Assembly (NCBI GenBank): GCA_015488775.1
Contig: WFNF01000099.1
Location: 1-48,910 of the forward strand
DNA length: 48,910 nucleotides
Reading direction: 5' to 3'
Source of the DNA: Helicobacteraceae bacterium
GTDB lineage: Bacteria; Campylobacterota; Campylobacteria; Campylobacterales; Sulfurimonadaceae
The notes beneath the pieces are model-generated. The model was given only the letters and a program-made list of their open reading frames with translations. It was not told where the DNA came from and did not search any database. The translations under genes were made by a program, and so were the position numbers. Numbering within the stretch: the first letter of the stretch is position 1; every line of letters starts with the position of its first letter. Below, one piece after another: positions 16,333 to 25,739 of the stretch.

Positions 16333-17613
16333 CTATTTTGTAACTATAGCAACACTTAGATTTAAAATCTCATCATGATTTTTGATATAGTCATTTAAAT
16401 CATTTAGTTCTAGTTTAGAGATTTTTTCAAGATCTTTTTTTGAGCTACCAAGCTCTTTACCCTTGTAAAACTCTAAAAATGTACGAGATAATCTTTGAGA
16501 TAATGTCTCAACTCTTAAAGGTTCAGCTCCAAGTAAAAACTTTTTTGCTTGATCAAGTTCATCTTGAGTAACACCCTTATCTACAAACTCATCAAAAACA
16601 GAAAATACTGTTTTTTTAGCATCATCTAAAGATTCTAATTTAGTTTGTAAATGGCCATTTAAGTATGAAGCAGAGTTGTTAATGTTTACTCTTGCATAAG
16701 CAGAATAAGCTAAACCTTTTTTAACTCTTATCTCTTCCATAAGACGTGAACCAAAACCACCAGCACCTAAGATATAAGTACTAACACTAGCTTTATAATT
16801 ATCTAAATCATCCACTTTTGCATAATATGGTGAACCAAAATACAAATATGCTTGATCAGTCTCTTTTTTAACTATAGTTTCACTTTTTTTATCACTAACA
16901 CTATAATGAATAAGTTCAGACTTTTCACCTTTATCTAAAATAGAAAGCAAGTTTTTAGCATCTTTTTTAGCACTTGCTAAATCTATATCACCACCAACAA
17001 CAACTATTGCATTTGAGTAAACAACATGTTTATTTAAAAACTTTTTAATATCATCTATTTTTATTGCTTCTACCGATTTAACATCACCATTTGCAGGATT
17101 TTTTAGAGGGGTACCTCTAAAAAGCTCACCTTTTAAAAGATTTGATGCAACATAATCGTAATCATTCTCTTTTCTGCTAAGTGAACCAATTGTACTAGAC
17201 TTAACACGATTTAAAGAATCTTCATTTATATTTGGATCTTTTAATAGGTCTGAAAGTCTTGAAAGTGCATAATCAAACTGATCTTTTAAAGATGTAACCT
17301 CAATAACAAAAGTTTCAGTACCTGTAGAGATACTTATAGAGATAGCTCTTTCATCTAAAGATTTAGAAAACTCTTTGTGTCCATCTTTTGCTGTACCTTG
17401 ATTTAAAACTTTAGCTGAAAGTCTTGCTAAACCTGCTACATCACTACTAATATAACCACTATTTTTAAACACTAGTTGCATTGAAACTAGAGGTAATTTA
17501 TTATCCTCTTCAAAAACTAATGGTACATTTAAACCGTCTATATCAATTTTTTCTACACTTGCTGCCATCAATAAATTTCCTAAAAATAAAATACTTAAAA
17601 AAGTTTTTTTCAT
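16333..17613 (-). CDS. M16 peptidase-family protein lacking the zinc motif
   Basis: 426 residues with a signal peptide (MKKTFLSILFLGNLLMAAS), so exported to the periplasm. Two M16 (insulinase/processing-peptidase) halves are visible. In the first, the zinc site HxxEH should fall in the segment GLARLSAKVLNQGT (residues 61-74), but it reads Arg64, Ala67 and Lys68 in place of His, Glu and His. The second half has the conserved GAGGFGSRLMEEIRVKKGLA (about 278-297) typical of the non-catalytic partner subunit. In the family, such chains pair with an active subunit, which is not in this window. It follows mqnC by 3 bases on the same strand. Proteolytic activity on its own is unlikely. Confidence 0.88.
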   Translation of the reverse strand: MKKTFLSILFLGNLLMAASVEKIDIDGLNVPLVFEEDNKLPLVSMQLVFKNSGYISSDVAGLARLSAKVLNQGTAKDGHKEFSKSLDERAISISISTGTETFVIEVTSLKDQFDYALSRLSDLLKDPNINEDSLNRVKSSTIGSLSRKENDYDYVASNLLKGELFRGTPLKNPANGDVKSVEAIKIDDIKKFLNKHVVYSNAIVVVGGDIDLASAKKDAKNLLSILDKGEKSELIHYSVSDKKSETIVKKETDQAYLYFGSPYYAKVDDLDNYKASVSTYILGAGGFGSRLMEEIRVKKGLAYSAYARVNINNSASYLNGHLQTKLESLDDAKKTVFSVFDEFVDKGVTQDELDQAKKFLLGAEPLRVETLSQRLSRTFLEFYKGKELGSSKKDLEKISKLELNDLNDYIKNHDEILNLSVAIVTK

Positions 17614-17616
17614 AAT

Positions 17617-18666
17617 CTACCCTATAAGTTCTAAAGTCTCATAAGCTGTATTTCTAATCCCAGCTTTTTGTCCCACATCTTGAATAAGTCTTATCAACTC
17701 ACCTTTTTGCATATCAAAAGTAGCTCCAGCACTTCTTACAACATTTTCTTCCATCATTGTAGAACCTAAATCATTAGCACCAAATCTTAATGCCATTTGA
17801 CCTATGTAAGAGCCTTGAGTTACCCATGAACTTTGTATATTAGGTATATTATCAAGATATAACCTTGCAACAGCTAAAAGTCTTAGATATCTGTTAGAAG
17901 ATGGCTTTTTCATATCTGGAATCTCCTCAAGTAGCTTTGTATTAGCTCCTTGAAAACTCCACATTATAAAAGCTCTAAACCCACCTGTTTCATCTTGAAG
18001 TTTTCTTGCCATATCAAAATGCTCTATAATCTCTTCATCTGTTTCAACTGTACCATACATCATAGTTACAGTAGACTTAATCCCAAGTTTATGTGCAGCT
18101 CTATGAACATTTATCCATACATCTGAATCTATCTTTTTTGGTGCTATTATATCTCTAACTCTATCACTAAGTATCTCAGCGCCAGCGCCAGGGATAGAAC
18201 TCAAACCTTTATCTTTTAGTCTTTGAAGAGTTTCTTCTAGCGTTATCTTAGATATTTTAGCAATATAATCTATCTCAATAGCAGAAAAACCATGAATAGT
18301 AATTTGTGGATATTTAGTATGAATATGTTCAACCAAATCCTCATACCAATCAATTTTAAGTTTTGGATGTACACCACCTTGAAAAAGTATTTGTGTTCCA
18401 CCTATAGCTAAAAGTTCATCTATCTTTTCATCTATCTGATCAAAAGTTAAAACATAAGCACCATCCTCTTTAGGATGTCTATAAAAAGCACAAAACTTAC
18501 AATCAACCCAACATACATTTGTGTAGTTAATATTTCTATCTACTACAAATGTTGTTATACCTTTTGGATGAAGTTCTTTTCTTCTATCATCCGCCATCTT
18601 ACCTAACTCTTTTAAATCTTTATTTTTTATAAGGTCTAGTGCTTCTTCTTTTGTTAATCTTTTCAT
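17617..18666 (-). CDS. mqnC: cyclic dehypoxanthinyl futalosine synthase (radical SAM)
   Basis: A radical SAM enzyme of the futalosine route to menaquinone; it cyclises dehypoxanthine futalosine. The cluster motif is CWVDCKFCAF within RNINYTNVCWVDCKFCAFYR, the MqnC form rather than the MqnE form, followed by GGTQILFQGGVHPKL and GAGAEILSDRVRDIIAPKK. I take the ATG at 18666 (349 residues, MKRLTKEEAL); a TTG at 18678 is possible but would have its Shine-Dalgarno abutting the codon. It lies 5 bases after the multiheme cytochrome, so quinone synthesis and a probable quinone-linked cytochrome share a transcript. Confidence 0.93.
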   Translation of the reverse strand: MKRLTKEEALDLIKNKDLKELGKMADDRRKELHPKGITTFVVDRNINYTNVCWVDCKFCAFYRHPKEDGAYVLTFDQIDEKIDELLAIGGTQILFQGGVHPKLKIDWYEDLVEHIHTKYPQITIHGFSAIEIDYIAKISKITLEETLQRLKDKGLSSIPGAGAEILSDRVRDIIAPKKIDSDVWINVHRAAHKLGIKSTVTMMYGTVETDEEIIEHFDMARKLQDETGGFRAFIMWSFQGANTKLLEEIPDMKKPSSNRYLRLLAVARLYLDNIPNIQSSWVTQGSYIGQMALRFGANDLGSTMMEENVVRSAGATFDMQKGELIRLIQDVGQKAGIRNTAYETLELIG

Positions 18667-18671
18667 TAATT

Positions 18672-21053
18672 TTACCAACCTTTTTTATGTTTCTTTTTTC
18701 TAAAAAATATAAAATATACTATAAATAGAATAATTATTGACCCTATAGTAACTTGAACCCAAGCACTTAAAAGTAAAACTTTACTAAGTATATTTCCATG
18801 CTCTTTTTTATCTATCTTTATTTTTGCTACATCTGCAATGTGTGTTAAAACACTAACAGCTAAATCTTTTTCTGGAATAGATTTATGACAAGCTATACAT
18901 GAGCCTTGTCTATCTACTTTGTCTATCTGCTCTTTACTAAGAGGCTGAGATAATTTAAAATGGTGACCAACAGTCATAAGTTGAGTACCATTTTCATCTT
19001 GTATTCTAGTATAATCAGTTTTTAGATTATTGATTGCATTTATTTGTATAATGGCATTTTTTGAAAGCGTAGTTCCATTTATATCCATAAGATCAACTAT
19101 AACATCTTGATCCATAGGCGCTAGTGATCCTATGCCATAGCCTAAGGCTTTTTTACTTGTATGACAAGACTCACATGAGCGTGACTCTTTTGAGATAGTA
19201 TGTGGTTGAACTGGTGACATATCTATAGAGTTTTGCCCCTCTTCTCCCCCATGCTCAATTCCAGGTTTTTGCTTAAAAATATGGTTTTGTAAAAGAGTGT
19301 TTCCATCTTTTCCTATTACAGTTATAGTTGTTTGACATCCTGGTATAGTTGGGCTAATACGACCTTCACCATTTTGCGATAACATAGGATCTTCCCATCT
19401 TAAAAATGATCTTGTTTCTGTAACCTTACCATCAACCAAATACTTTTTAAGATCTCTCATCCCACCTGTTGTTCCATGTATATCGTTATCGTGTGAAGCT
19501 TTTAGGTAGTCTATATTTTTTTTGCCACCAGAGTAATCTATTTTTACATGACAACCATAACATTGAGGTGCCCAAGTTGCATGACAAGTGTAACACTCTA
19601 AATTATCTGTATGTGAATCTATTTTATCCATCGCTAAAAGAGCATTTGGGCTAAGTTTTTCTTTCTCTTTTAAGAGTTTTAGAGGTTTTAGTTTTATATC
19701 TTTTCCAGATGCTAAATGTATAGTTACACTGTTGTCTGGATTTTTTGCAGTATGAACTAATGGATTACCACGAGTTGTAAGTAGATAACCATCATTAGGT
19801 TTATCTACTGAACCTTGGTTAAGATAATCAATTAGTGTTTTAGTAAGACCTCTAGCTTTGCCAACCTTAACCTTTGTGGAAAACTCATCACTATATCCTA
19901 AAGGAAGTTCCCAAGGGTATTTTTTTGTTGTACCATGACAATCTTGACACTCTATTTCAACTGCTGCTAGATTTGCCCCAGTTAAAAAACCATCCCCGTG
20001 CATATCGTTTGAGGTGTGACAATCTTGACATAACATACCTTTTTTAAAGTGGATATCCTCTTTCATATGTAGATATCTCTTAGTATGTAACTTTGTTTGT
20101 CCATTGCCTTTTTCATCATAAGTTGAGTTATATGCTGATTCCATTAGACCTTGGTAAGAAACACCAATACGTTTACCGCGATTATGACAAGTAGTACAAG
20201 TTTCAACAGGTATTCCACTATAGTTATGATCATTAATCTCTATTTTTGTATCGCGTGAACTTTGAATTTGGTGAGATAGAAGGTGTCCTGGCTCTTTTTT
20301 AGAGATAGTTTTATCTTTACCCTCATATAGACCAGTGTTTGAGTATGGAATATGACAAGATGCGCACCCTACCCCTCTAAAATCACCACGTCTAAGCCTA
20401 CCTTTTGAGCTAGTATGACATCTTAGACACTCTTGTCTTAAGTAAGTATAAACTGCTAAAGATGGGTCTTTTTCAACTTCATCAGCAGTTGGAGCTTTTG
20501 GTAACACTTCCATATCATTAGGAAAAGCTTGTGGTTCAAGTTTACTTAATTGTTGCATATATGTTTTATAAGACTTAGTTCCAAGTCTTTTGTGTATATC
20601 TTTTGGATTTTGAGTCTTAAAGTTTCCTATATTATGTTTATATCCATCATTTCTAGCAAATGACCAGATTGCACCTTGAATCTTACCTTGTTCGGTGTTC
20701 ATTAAAGAGTTCATTTGAGTAGAAACTTGTTTTTCATGACACATACCACAAGTGTTTTCGTTTATATATGCAGATGTAGGTGATGGGTAAAACTCTTTAG
20801 GACCCTTATGAGTTTTAAAATATTTTATAGTTCCCTTATGAGCTCTTTTTTTACTTGTTGTATTTGGATTTCCACCATGACAAACAATACAATCATTGCC
20901 TTCATAGCCAGATTTATCTGCAACTTTTATAATCTCTTTCATCATGTCAGAGCTACGATCACGTATATCTTCAATGCCTTGATGACATTTGAGACATTTA
21001 TTTGATGCCTCAAGCCCTAAAATTAGAAATAAAAGTAAAAAAAGAGTTTTCAT
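18672..21053 (-). CDS. dodecaheme c-type cytochrome with C-terminal membrane anchor
   Basis: 793 residues, with signal peptide (MKTLFLLLFLILGLEAS). Twelve CxxCH haem sites can be counted in order: CLKCH, CIVCH, CGMCH, CLRCH, CASCH, CTTCH, CQDCH, CQDCH, CYTCH, CYGCH, CESCH and CIACH. A gap of about 100 residues separates the tenth and eleventh. One transmembrane helix near the end (VTIGSIIILFIVYFIFF) with a basic tail KKKHKKGW holds the haem domain on the periplasmic face. I do not recognise a named reductase family; the layout fits a periplasmic electron conduit or a terminal reductase/oxidase fed by membrane electrons. Overlap of context with mqnC supports a menaquinone link, by inference. 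It begins 5 bases after nusB. Confidence 0.9.
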   Translation of the reverse strand: MKTLFLLLFLILGLEASNKCLKCHQGIEDIRDRSSDMMKEIIKVADKSGYEGNDCIVCHGGNPNTTSKKRAHKGTIKYFKTHKGPKEFYPSPTSAYINENTCGMCHEKQVSTQMNSLMNTEQGKIQGAIWSFARNDGYKHNIGNFKTQNPKDIHKRLGTKSYKTYMQQLSKLEPQAFPNDMEVLPKAPTADEVEKDPSLAVYTYLRQECLRCHTSSKGRLRRGDFRGVGCASCHIPYSNTGLYEGKDKTISKKEPGHLLSHQIQSSRDTKIEINDHNYSGIPVETCTTCHNRGKRIGVSYQGLMESAYNSTYDEKGNGQTKLHTKRYLHMKEDIHFKKGMLCQDCHTSNDMHGDGFLTGANLAAVEIECQDCHGTTKKYPWELPLGYSDEFSTKVKVGKARGLTKTLIDYLNQGSVDKPNDGYLLTTRGNPLVHTAKNPDNSVTIHLASGKDIKLKPLKLLKEKEKLSPNALLAMDKIDSHTDNLECYTCHATWAPQCYGCHVKIDYSGGKKNIDYLKASHDNDIHGTTGGMRDLKKYLVDGKVTETRSFLRWEDPMLSQNGEGRISPTIPGCQTTITVIGKDGNTLLQNHIFKQKPGIEHGGEEGQNSIDMSPVQPHTISKESRSCESCHTSKKALGYGIGSLAPMDQDVIVDLMDINGTTLSKNAIIQINAINNLKTDYTRIQDENGTQLMTVGHHFKLSQPLSKEQIDKVDRQGSCIACHKSIPEKDLAVSVLTHIADVAKIKIDKKEHGNILSKVLLLSAWVQVTIGSIIILFIVYFIFFRKKKHKKGW

Positions 21054-21058
21054 TTAAA

Positions 21059-21457
21059 CTACTTGTCTTTAGATATAGCGTCTAAGACACCATTTATAAA
21101 TTTAGGTGATTGCTCAGTTCCAAAAGCTTTTGCACACTCTATAGCCTCGTTAATTATAACTGCACTATCTAATGATGAGTTCAAAATCTCATAAGCACCA
21201 AGCCTAAGTGTAGCTCTTTCAATTGAACCTAATCTTTCAAAATCCCAATCTTTAAGATGTTTAACTATCATTTCATCAACTCTAGGTAAGTTGTCCATTA
21301 CCCCTTTGAAAAGGTCTAAGGCAAATTCACGTTGTTTATTTCGTATTTTTTTCTCTTCCAAAATATCGTCAGAAAAGTCTGCAATGCTTTGATTACCTAA
21401 ATCGTAAGCATAAACTAAAGAAACAACTGCCATTCTTGCATGATGTCTAGTTGCCAT
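21059..21457 (-). CDS. nusB: transcription antitermination factor NusB
   Basis: 132 residues, all-helical NusB fold. Recognisable are the N-terminal RHHARMAVVSLVYAYDL, the middle LKDWDFERLGSIERATLRLG, and the C-terminal INEAIECAKAFGTEQSPKFI plus NGVLDAI. It binds boxA RNA with NusE to stop premature termination in rRNA operons. The start overlaps the ribH stop (TAATG), the widespread ribH-nusB pairing. Confidence 0.95.
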   Translation of the reverse strand: MATRHHARMAVVSLVYAYDLGNQSIADFSDDILEEKKIRNKQREFALDLFKGVMDNLPRVDEMIVKHLKDWDFERLGSIERATLRLGAYEILNSSLDSAVIINEAIECAKAFGTEQSPKFINGVLDAISKDK

Positions 21458-21927
21458 TACGCTTGAACCTCACTATAAAGATTTAACATCTCTATTAAAG
21501 TAACCATAGCTTCAAAACCTTTGTTACCAGCTTTTGTACCAGCTCTCTCAATTGCTTGTTCTATACTATCTACAGTTAAAACACCAAAAGATATTGGTAT
21601 ACCAGATTTTAGTGCTACACTAGCTACACCCTTAGTTGCTTCAGCAGATATATAATCAAAATGAGGAGTTGAACCCCTTATAACTGCACCAACAGTACAT
21701 ATAGCATCATACTTAGCAGATGCAACTAAACGCTCAACAATTAAAGGTATCTCAAAAGCACCTGGAACTAAAACTAGATCTAAATCTTTTTCATCTCCAC
21801 CATGTCTAAGATAAGCGTCTTTTGCACCCTCAACCAATCTATCAGTAACAAGATGATTAAATCTTCCATTTACTATAGCTATTCTTCTACCTTTTTGTAC
21901 GCTTAACTTGCCTTCAATTACATTCAT
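21457..21927 (-). CDS. ribH: 6,7-dimethyl-8-ribityllumazine synthase
   Basis: 156 residues, the penultimate riboflavin enzyme, forming icosahedral or pentameric assemblies. Motifs: [17 protein letters not shown], the substrate-binding [22 protein letters not shown] with the catalytic His, and [18 protein letters not shown] with a C-terminal KGFEAM. It precedes nusB with a one-base overlap and follows kdsA by 9 bases. Confidence 0.97.
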   Translation of the reverse strand: MNVIEGKLSVQKGRRIAIVNGRFNHLVTDRLVEGAKDAYLRHGGDEKDLDLVLVPGAFEIPLIVERLVASAKYDAICTVGAVIRGSTPHFDYISAEATKGVASVALKSGIPISFGVLTVDSIEQAIERAGTKAGNKGFEAMVTLIEMLNLYSEVQA

Positions 21928-21936
21928 AATTTTCCT

Positions 21937-22728
21937 TTATATATTGTCAATTTTTATTAATGTTTCACTTAAATTTTCTAACTGATCAAGTGTTAACATA
22001 TTTGGTCCATCACTTAGTGCCTCTTTTGGATTTGGATGAGTCTCAAAGAAGAAGCCATCTACTCCAACCGCTGCAGCTGCTTTTGCTAAAGTTGGAACCA
22101 TAGAGCTATCACCACTTGTAGTTCCACCACCTGCACCTGGCATCTGCACAGAGTGTGTAGCATCAAATATAACAGGAGCGAACTCTCTCATTATTTTTAA
22201 GGCTCTCATATCTACAACTAGGTTTCCATAACCAAAAGTTGAACCTCTTTCAGTTAAAAACACTTTATGCTTTCTAGAGTTTTCATAAGATATCTCATCA
22301 CAACCTCTAGTTTTTAGAACCTTTAGAACTGAATGTTTCATATCGCTAGGGTTCATAAATTGACCTTTTTTGATATTTACAATCAAGTCTGTTTTAGCAG
22401 CAGCAACCAACAAATCAGTTTGCCTACATAAAAAAGCTGGTATCTGTATAATATCTGCTACTTTAGATATAGCTTCAACTTGAGAGCTTTCATGAACATC
22501 AGTTACAATTTTATAACCATACTCTTTTTTTATTTTTGCTAACATCTCTAAACCAGCTTCTAAACCAGGACCCCTATAGGAGTCTAATGAAGTACGATTA
22601 GCTTTATCAAAGCTAGCTTTAAAATAAAAATCAAATCTACCATCTTCATGGTACTTTTTTAACGATTTTGCTATAAAATCTAAGTTATCCCAAGACTCTA
22701 TAACACAAGGACCAGCCATTAAAATCAT
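21937..22728 (-). CDS. kdsA: 3-deoxy-8-phosphooctulonate (KDO-8-P) synthase
   Basis: 263 residues. It condenses phosphoenolpyruvate with arabinose 5-phosphate for the lipopolysaccharide core. Signatures: MAGPCVIES (positions 4-12), [47 protein letters not shown] and [19 protein letters not shown]; the Cys in MAGPC and His/Asp residues fit metal-dependent forms. Shine-Dalgarno AAGGAAA precedes the ATG. A TACAAT in the gap behind argB could add a local promoter. Confidence 0.96.
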   Translation of the reverse strand: MILMAGPCVIESWDNLDFIAKSLKKYHEDGRFDFYFKASFDKANRTSLDSYRGPGLEAGLEMLAKIKKEYGYKIVTDVHESSQVEAISKVADIIQIPAFLCRQTDLLVAAAKTDLIVNIKKGQFMNPSDMKHSVLKVLKTRGCDEISYENSRKHKVFLTERGSTFGYGNLVVDMRALKIMREFAPVIFDATHSVQMPGAGGGTTSGDSSMVPTLAKAAAAVGVDGFFFETHPNPKEALSDGPNMLTLDQLENLSETLIKIDNI

Positions 22729-22751
22729 AAATTTCCTTACTATAAGTTTTT

Positions 22752-22757
22752 ATTGTA
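22752..22757 (-). promoter_or_regulatory. possible internal -10 before kdsA
   Basis: Minus-strand TACAAT in the 51-base gap between argB and kdsA, the only sizeable gap in this part of the operon. Confidence 0.3.
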
Positions 22758-22779
22758 TCAAAAATATTTTAAACCCAAA

Positions 22780-23634
22780 TTATGATGAGACAATCTGTGT
22801 CCCAACACCCTCGCTTGTAAAAAGTTCTAAAAGCATAGAATGTTCAATCCTACCATCAATAATATGTGCTTTTCTAACTCCACCATTTAATGCTTCTAAA
22901 CAAGCATCAACTTTTGGAACCATACCACCATGTATAGTTTCATCATCTTTTAATCTTTGAACATCATCTTGTGTTAAAGTTGAAAGTAGATTTTTATCTT
23001 TATCTAAAACACCAGCAGTGTCAGTTAAAAAAACAACTTTTGATGCACCTATAGCTTTTGCTATATATGAAGCTGCAAGATCCGCATTAATGTTATAACC
23101 TATGTGGTTTAATTCACTATCACAAGCTATTGGCGCAATAACAGGTATAAACTTTTCTTTGATCAGATTACACACTACTTTTGCATTTACATCAGTTATA
23201 TTACCAGTATAACCCCATTTACTTGCATCTTTTGCTTTTGCTTTTATAAAATGAGCATCTTTTCCACTTATACCTATAGCTTTAGCACCATGAGAGTTTA
23301 AAAGTGAAACTATCTCTTTATTTATTGAGCCAGATAAAACCATCTCTACTATATGCATGATTTCAGGAGTTGTAACTCTTTGACCCTCTATAAATGATGT
23401 TTCTATATGTAAAGCTTCAAGCATCTCATTTATTTTTTTACCACCACCATGAACTATAACAGGTTTTATACCTACAAGATACATTAGTAAGATATCTCTT
23501 GCAAACCTAGCTTTAAGTTCAGGTGAACTTTGAGCAGAACCACCATACTTTATAACCACTATCTCTTCACTAAACTCTTTTATAAAAGGTAGTGCATCAA
23601 GTAGTGTTTTTACTTTTTCAATATTTTTTTGCAT
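22780..23634 (-). CDS. argB: acetylglutamate kinase
   Basis: 284 residues of the amino acid kinase fold, phosphorylating N-acetylglutamate in arginine synthesis. Seen are VIKYGGSAQ (about 27-35), VIVHGGGKKINEML (about 58-71), GQRVTTPEIMHIVEMVL, the glycine-rich AIGISGKDA, VIAPIACD with NINADLAASYIAKAI, and KVVFLTDTAGVL followed by IHGGMVPKVDACLEAL. The start overlaps the 3' end of lpxK by 17 bases. Confidence 0.97.
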   Translation of the reverse strand: MQKNIEKVKTLLDALPFIKEFSEEIVVIKYGGSAQSSPELKARFARDILLMYLVGIKPVIVHGGGKKINEMLEALHIETSFIEGQRVTTPEIMHIVEMVLSGSINKEIVSLLNSHGAKAIGISGKDAHFIKAKAKDASKWGYTGNITDVNAKVVCNLIKEKFIPVIAPIACDSELNHIGYNINADLAASYIAKAIGASKVVFLTDTAGVLDKDKNLLSTLTQDDVQRLKDDETIHGGMVPKVDACLEALNGGVRKAHIIDGRIEHSMLLELFTSEGVGTQIVSS

Positions 23635-24529
23635 AATTTTTTACTTTATCTAAAATTTTTTTATCTACATCTAACTCTAAGTCCATTAAAGACAAAGGAA
23701 AATCAAAGTTTGACATTTTAACAAAATCTTTATAAGTTACAAGCAAACTCTGTACTTTAGTTTCACTAAGTATCTTTTCGAGTTCATTTTTTTTAAACTT
23801 ATGATGATCTTCAAAGCTAAATTTTACACTTACTCCATCTGGTAGGTATTTATCTAATCTTGATGAGCGTGCTATACTTGTAACAAGTGCCATATCTTTA
23901 GTTAAATTTTTAAAAGAGACAACTCTTCTAAAATCAACATCCTCTTTTATAAAAAAAGTATCTTGATTTTTAAAATACTTTTGTCTTTTAGGTCCACTTG
24001 GAAGACAAAATTTATTTTTAGTTTCTATATCAATAAGTATATTTAACTTTTTTATATTGTGCTTACTATAAGCATCATCTAAAAAAATAATTTTTGCACC
24101 AAGCTCTTTAGCTTTTTTTATAGCTTTAACCCTATCTTCACTAACTATAACAAATGAGTTTTTACACTTATGTGCATATATAGTGGCTTCATCACCACTT
24201 ATATCAACACTATAATTTATTTTTTCTAAATCCCTAACTACATACATACCTTTAGAATCTCTACCATAACCCCTAAGTATAATGGCACTTTTTTCAAAAT
24301 TATTTGCTAAAAAAGTAACTAAAGGGGTTTTTCCACTTCCACCTATAACAAGATTACCCACATTTATTACAGCTATACCATAATCAACCTCTTTAGAAAA
24401 AATATATTTAACACAGATGATAAAACAATATATAAGAGTAAGTGGCAAAAGTAAAAAAGAAAGTGACCATCCTAAAAAAGATGGTCTATATAGATAAGAT
24501 TCTATATATAAAGCTAAATGTTTTTTCAA
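23618..24529 (-). CDS. lpxK: tetraacyldisaccharide 4'-kinase
   Basis: 303 residues. An inner membrane enzyme that phosphorylates the lipid A precursor at the 4' position. One N-terminal membrane helix (about 17-40; LSFLLLPLTLIYCFIICVKYI) precedes a P-loop domain: VGNLVIGGSGKTPLVTFLAN (about 55-74), AIILRGYGRDSKGM, GDEATIYAH, and the DDAYSKHNIKK motif, where most family members have DDGxQH. The start is a TTG overlapping the aminotransferase stop (TTGA), with no clear Shine-Dalgarno, so translation is probably coupled. Confidence 0.93.
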   Translation of the reverse strand: MKKHLALYIESYLYRPSFLGWSLSFLLLPLTLIYCFIICVKYIFSKEVDYGIAVINVGNLVIGGSGKTPLVTFLANNFEKSAIILRGYGRDSKGMYVVRDLEKINYSVDISGDEATIYAHKCKNSFVIVSEDRVKAIKKAKELGAKIIFLDDAYSKHNIKKLNILIDIETKNKFCLPSGPKRQKYFKNQDTFFIKEDVDFRRVVSFKNLTKDMALVTSIARSSRLDKYLPDGVSVKFSFEDHHKFKKNELEKILSETKVQSLLVTYKDFVKMSNFDFPLSLMDLELDVDKKILDKVKNYAKKY

Positions 24530-25650
24530 ATACGATTTTTAGCTATATTTTTAATAGTATCAATAACATATTCTACATCACTATCTTCCATAGCAGCATA
24601 GATAGGTATAGATAAAACTTGTTGAAATGATGTTAAAGCTTTAGGGTAATCATTTATTCTTAACATATATTTATTTTTATAATATGACATTAAATGCAAA
24701 GGTATATAATGCAAACCTACAGATATACCTTGGGCTTCCATCTCTCTTGCAAAAGAATCTCTATTTTTATCAATTTTAATGATATATAAAGAGTAAGAGT
24801 GATTTTTATCTTTAACAGGCACTCTTACATGTTCAACACCATCTAGTGCATCACTATATCTTTGAGCTATATCTTTAACTCTTTGAGTATATATATCATG
24901 GCTTTTTAGTTGAGAGTTTATAAAAGCTGCATCTAACATAGACATTGTGTACTTACTACCAATATCTACAACATCATAAACATAATCTAAAGAACCCTCA
25001 TCTACAACCATAGCATGATCTCTAAGTAGTTTAGCTCTATCATAAAGATCTTCATCTTTTGTTGTTAGCATACCACCATTACATATAGAATTTTTCAGAT
25101 GTGTATTAAAAGAGAAACAAACTAAATCACTTTGAAATGAACCTATCTTTTCACCATTAAAAGTAGATCCAAGTGCTTCTGAAGCATCTTCCACAACTTT
25201 AATGTTATATATATCTGCAATTCTTAAAAGTCTATCAATATCTACACTTAAACCAGCCATATGAGTAACTATTACAGCTTTTAGCTTTTTAACACTATTG
25301 TCTTCTAGGTATGATTCTAGTTTATCTAAGTTTATATTGTAAGTATCTTCATCAATATCTATAAAAATAGGTTCAGCATCAAAATGTCTTACAACCTCTG
25401 GAACGGCTGGAAAAGAGTTAACTGAACACAAAACTTTATCTCCACGCTTTAAATCTAAAGCCAACATCGCTAGGTGAAGTGCTGATGTTCCATGAGAAGT
25501 TGCTAGAGCAAAATCAGTACCTATATAGTTTTTAAAATCCTCTTCTAAGTCTTCAACTGCATTTTGTGTAACTTCATCTACAACATTATCAATATAATCT
25601 CTATCATTATTGCTAATTTCACGTCTAAAAAATGGTATTTTTTTGCTCAT
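24526..25650 (-). CDS. DegT/DnrJ/EryC1/StrS-family sugar aminotransferase
   Basis: 374 residues; a PLP-dependent transaminase of nucleotide sugars used in surface glycans. Signs are SHGTSALHLAMLALDLKRGD (about 53-72), VNSFPAVPEVV, VVEDASEALGS, and the cofactor lysine in CFSFNTHLKNSICNGGML, which carries one residue more before the lysine and one fewer after than is usual. C-terminal HYIPLHLMSYYKNK and FQQVLSIPIYAAMED are typical. Substrate uncertain: PseC-like or a related 4-amino-sugar enzyme. AAGGAC precedes the ATG and a TATAAA lies 40-45 bases upstream; lpxK follows at once. Confidence 0.88.
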   Translation of the reverse strand: MSKKIPFFRREISNNDRDYIDNVVDEVTQNAVEDLEEDFKNYIGTDFALATSHGTSALHLAMLALDLKRGDKVLCSVNSFPAVPEVVRHFDAEPIFIDIDEDTYNINLDKLESYLEDNSVKKLKAVIVTHMAGLSVDIDRLLRIADIYNIKVVEDASEALGSTFNGEKIGSFQSDLVCFSFNTHLKNSICNGGMLTTKDEDLYDRAKLLRDHAMVVDEGSLDYVYDVVDIGSKYTMSMLDAAFINSQLKSHDIYTQRVKDIAQRYSDALDGVEHVRVPVKDKNHSYSLYIIKIDKNRDSFAREMEAQGISVGLHYIPLHLMSYYKNKYMLRINDYPKALTSFQQVLSIPIYAAMEDSDVEYVIDTIKNIAKNRI

Positions 25651-25689
25651 TTTTTAAGTCCTTGCTTAAATATTTTAATTATTAGTAAT

Positions 25690-25695
25690 TTTATA
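25690..25695 (-). promoter_or_regulatory. candidate -10 of the aminotransferase-lpxK-argB operon
   Basis: Minus-strand TATAAA in the 89-base gap behind the ferritin-like gene, about 40 bases before the ATG at 25650. Confidence 0.45.
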
Positions 25696-25739
25696 CCTTA
25701 AGTTTGCTTAATTAAAACCTAAAAAATGTATATAAACGG

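Noticed and set aside
17617-18666. Reading the radical SAM gene as mqnE (aminofutalosine synthase)
   Set aside because: The INYTNVC-x3-C-x2-C-AFYR and GAGAEILSDRVR motifs fit MqnC better, and the length is that of MqnC.
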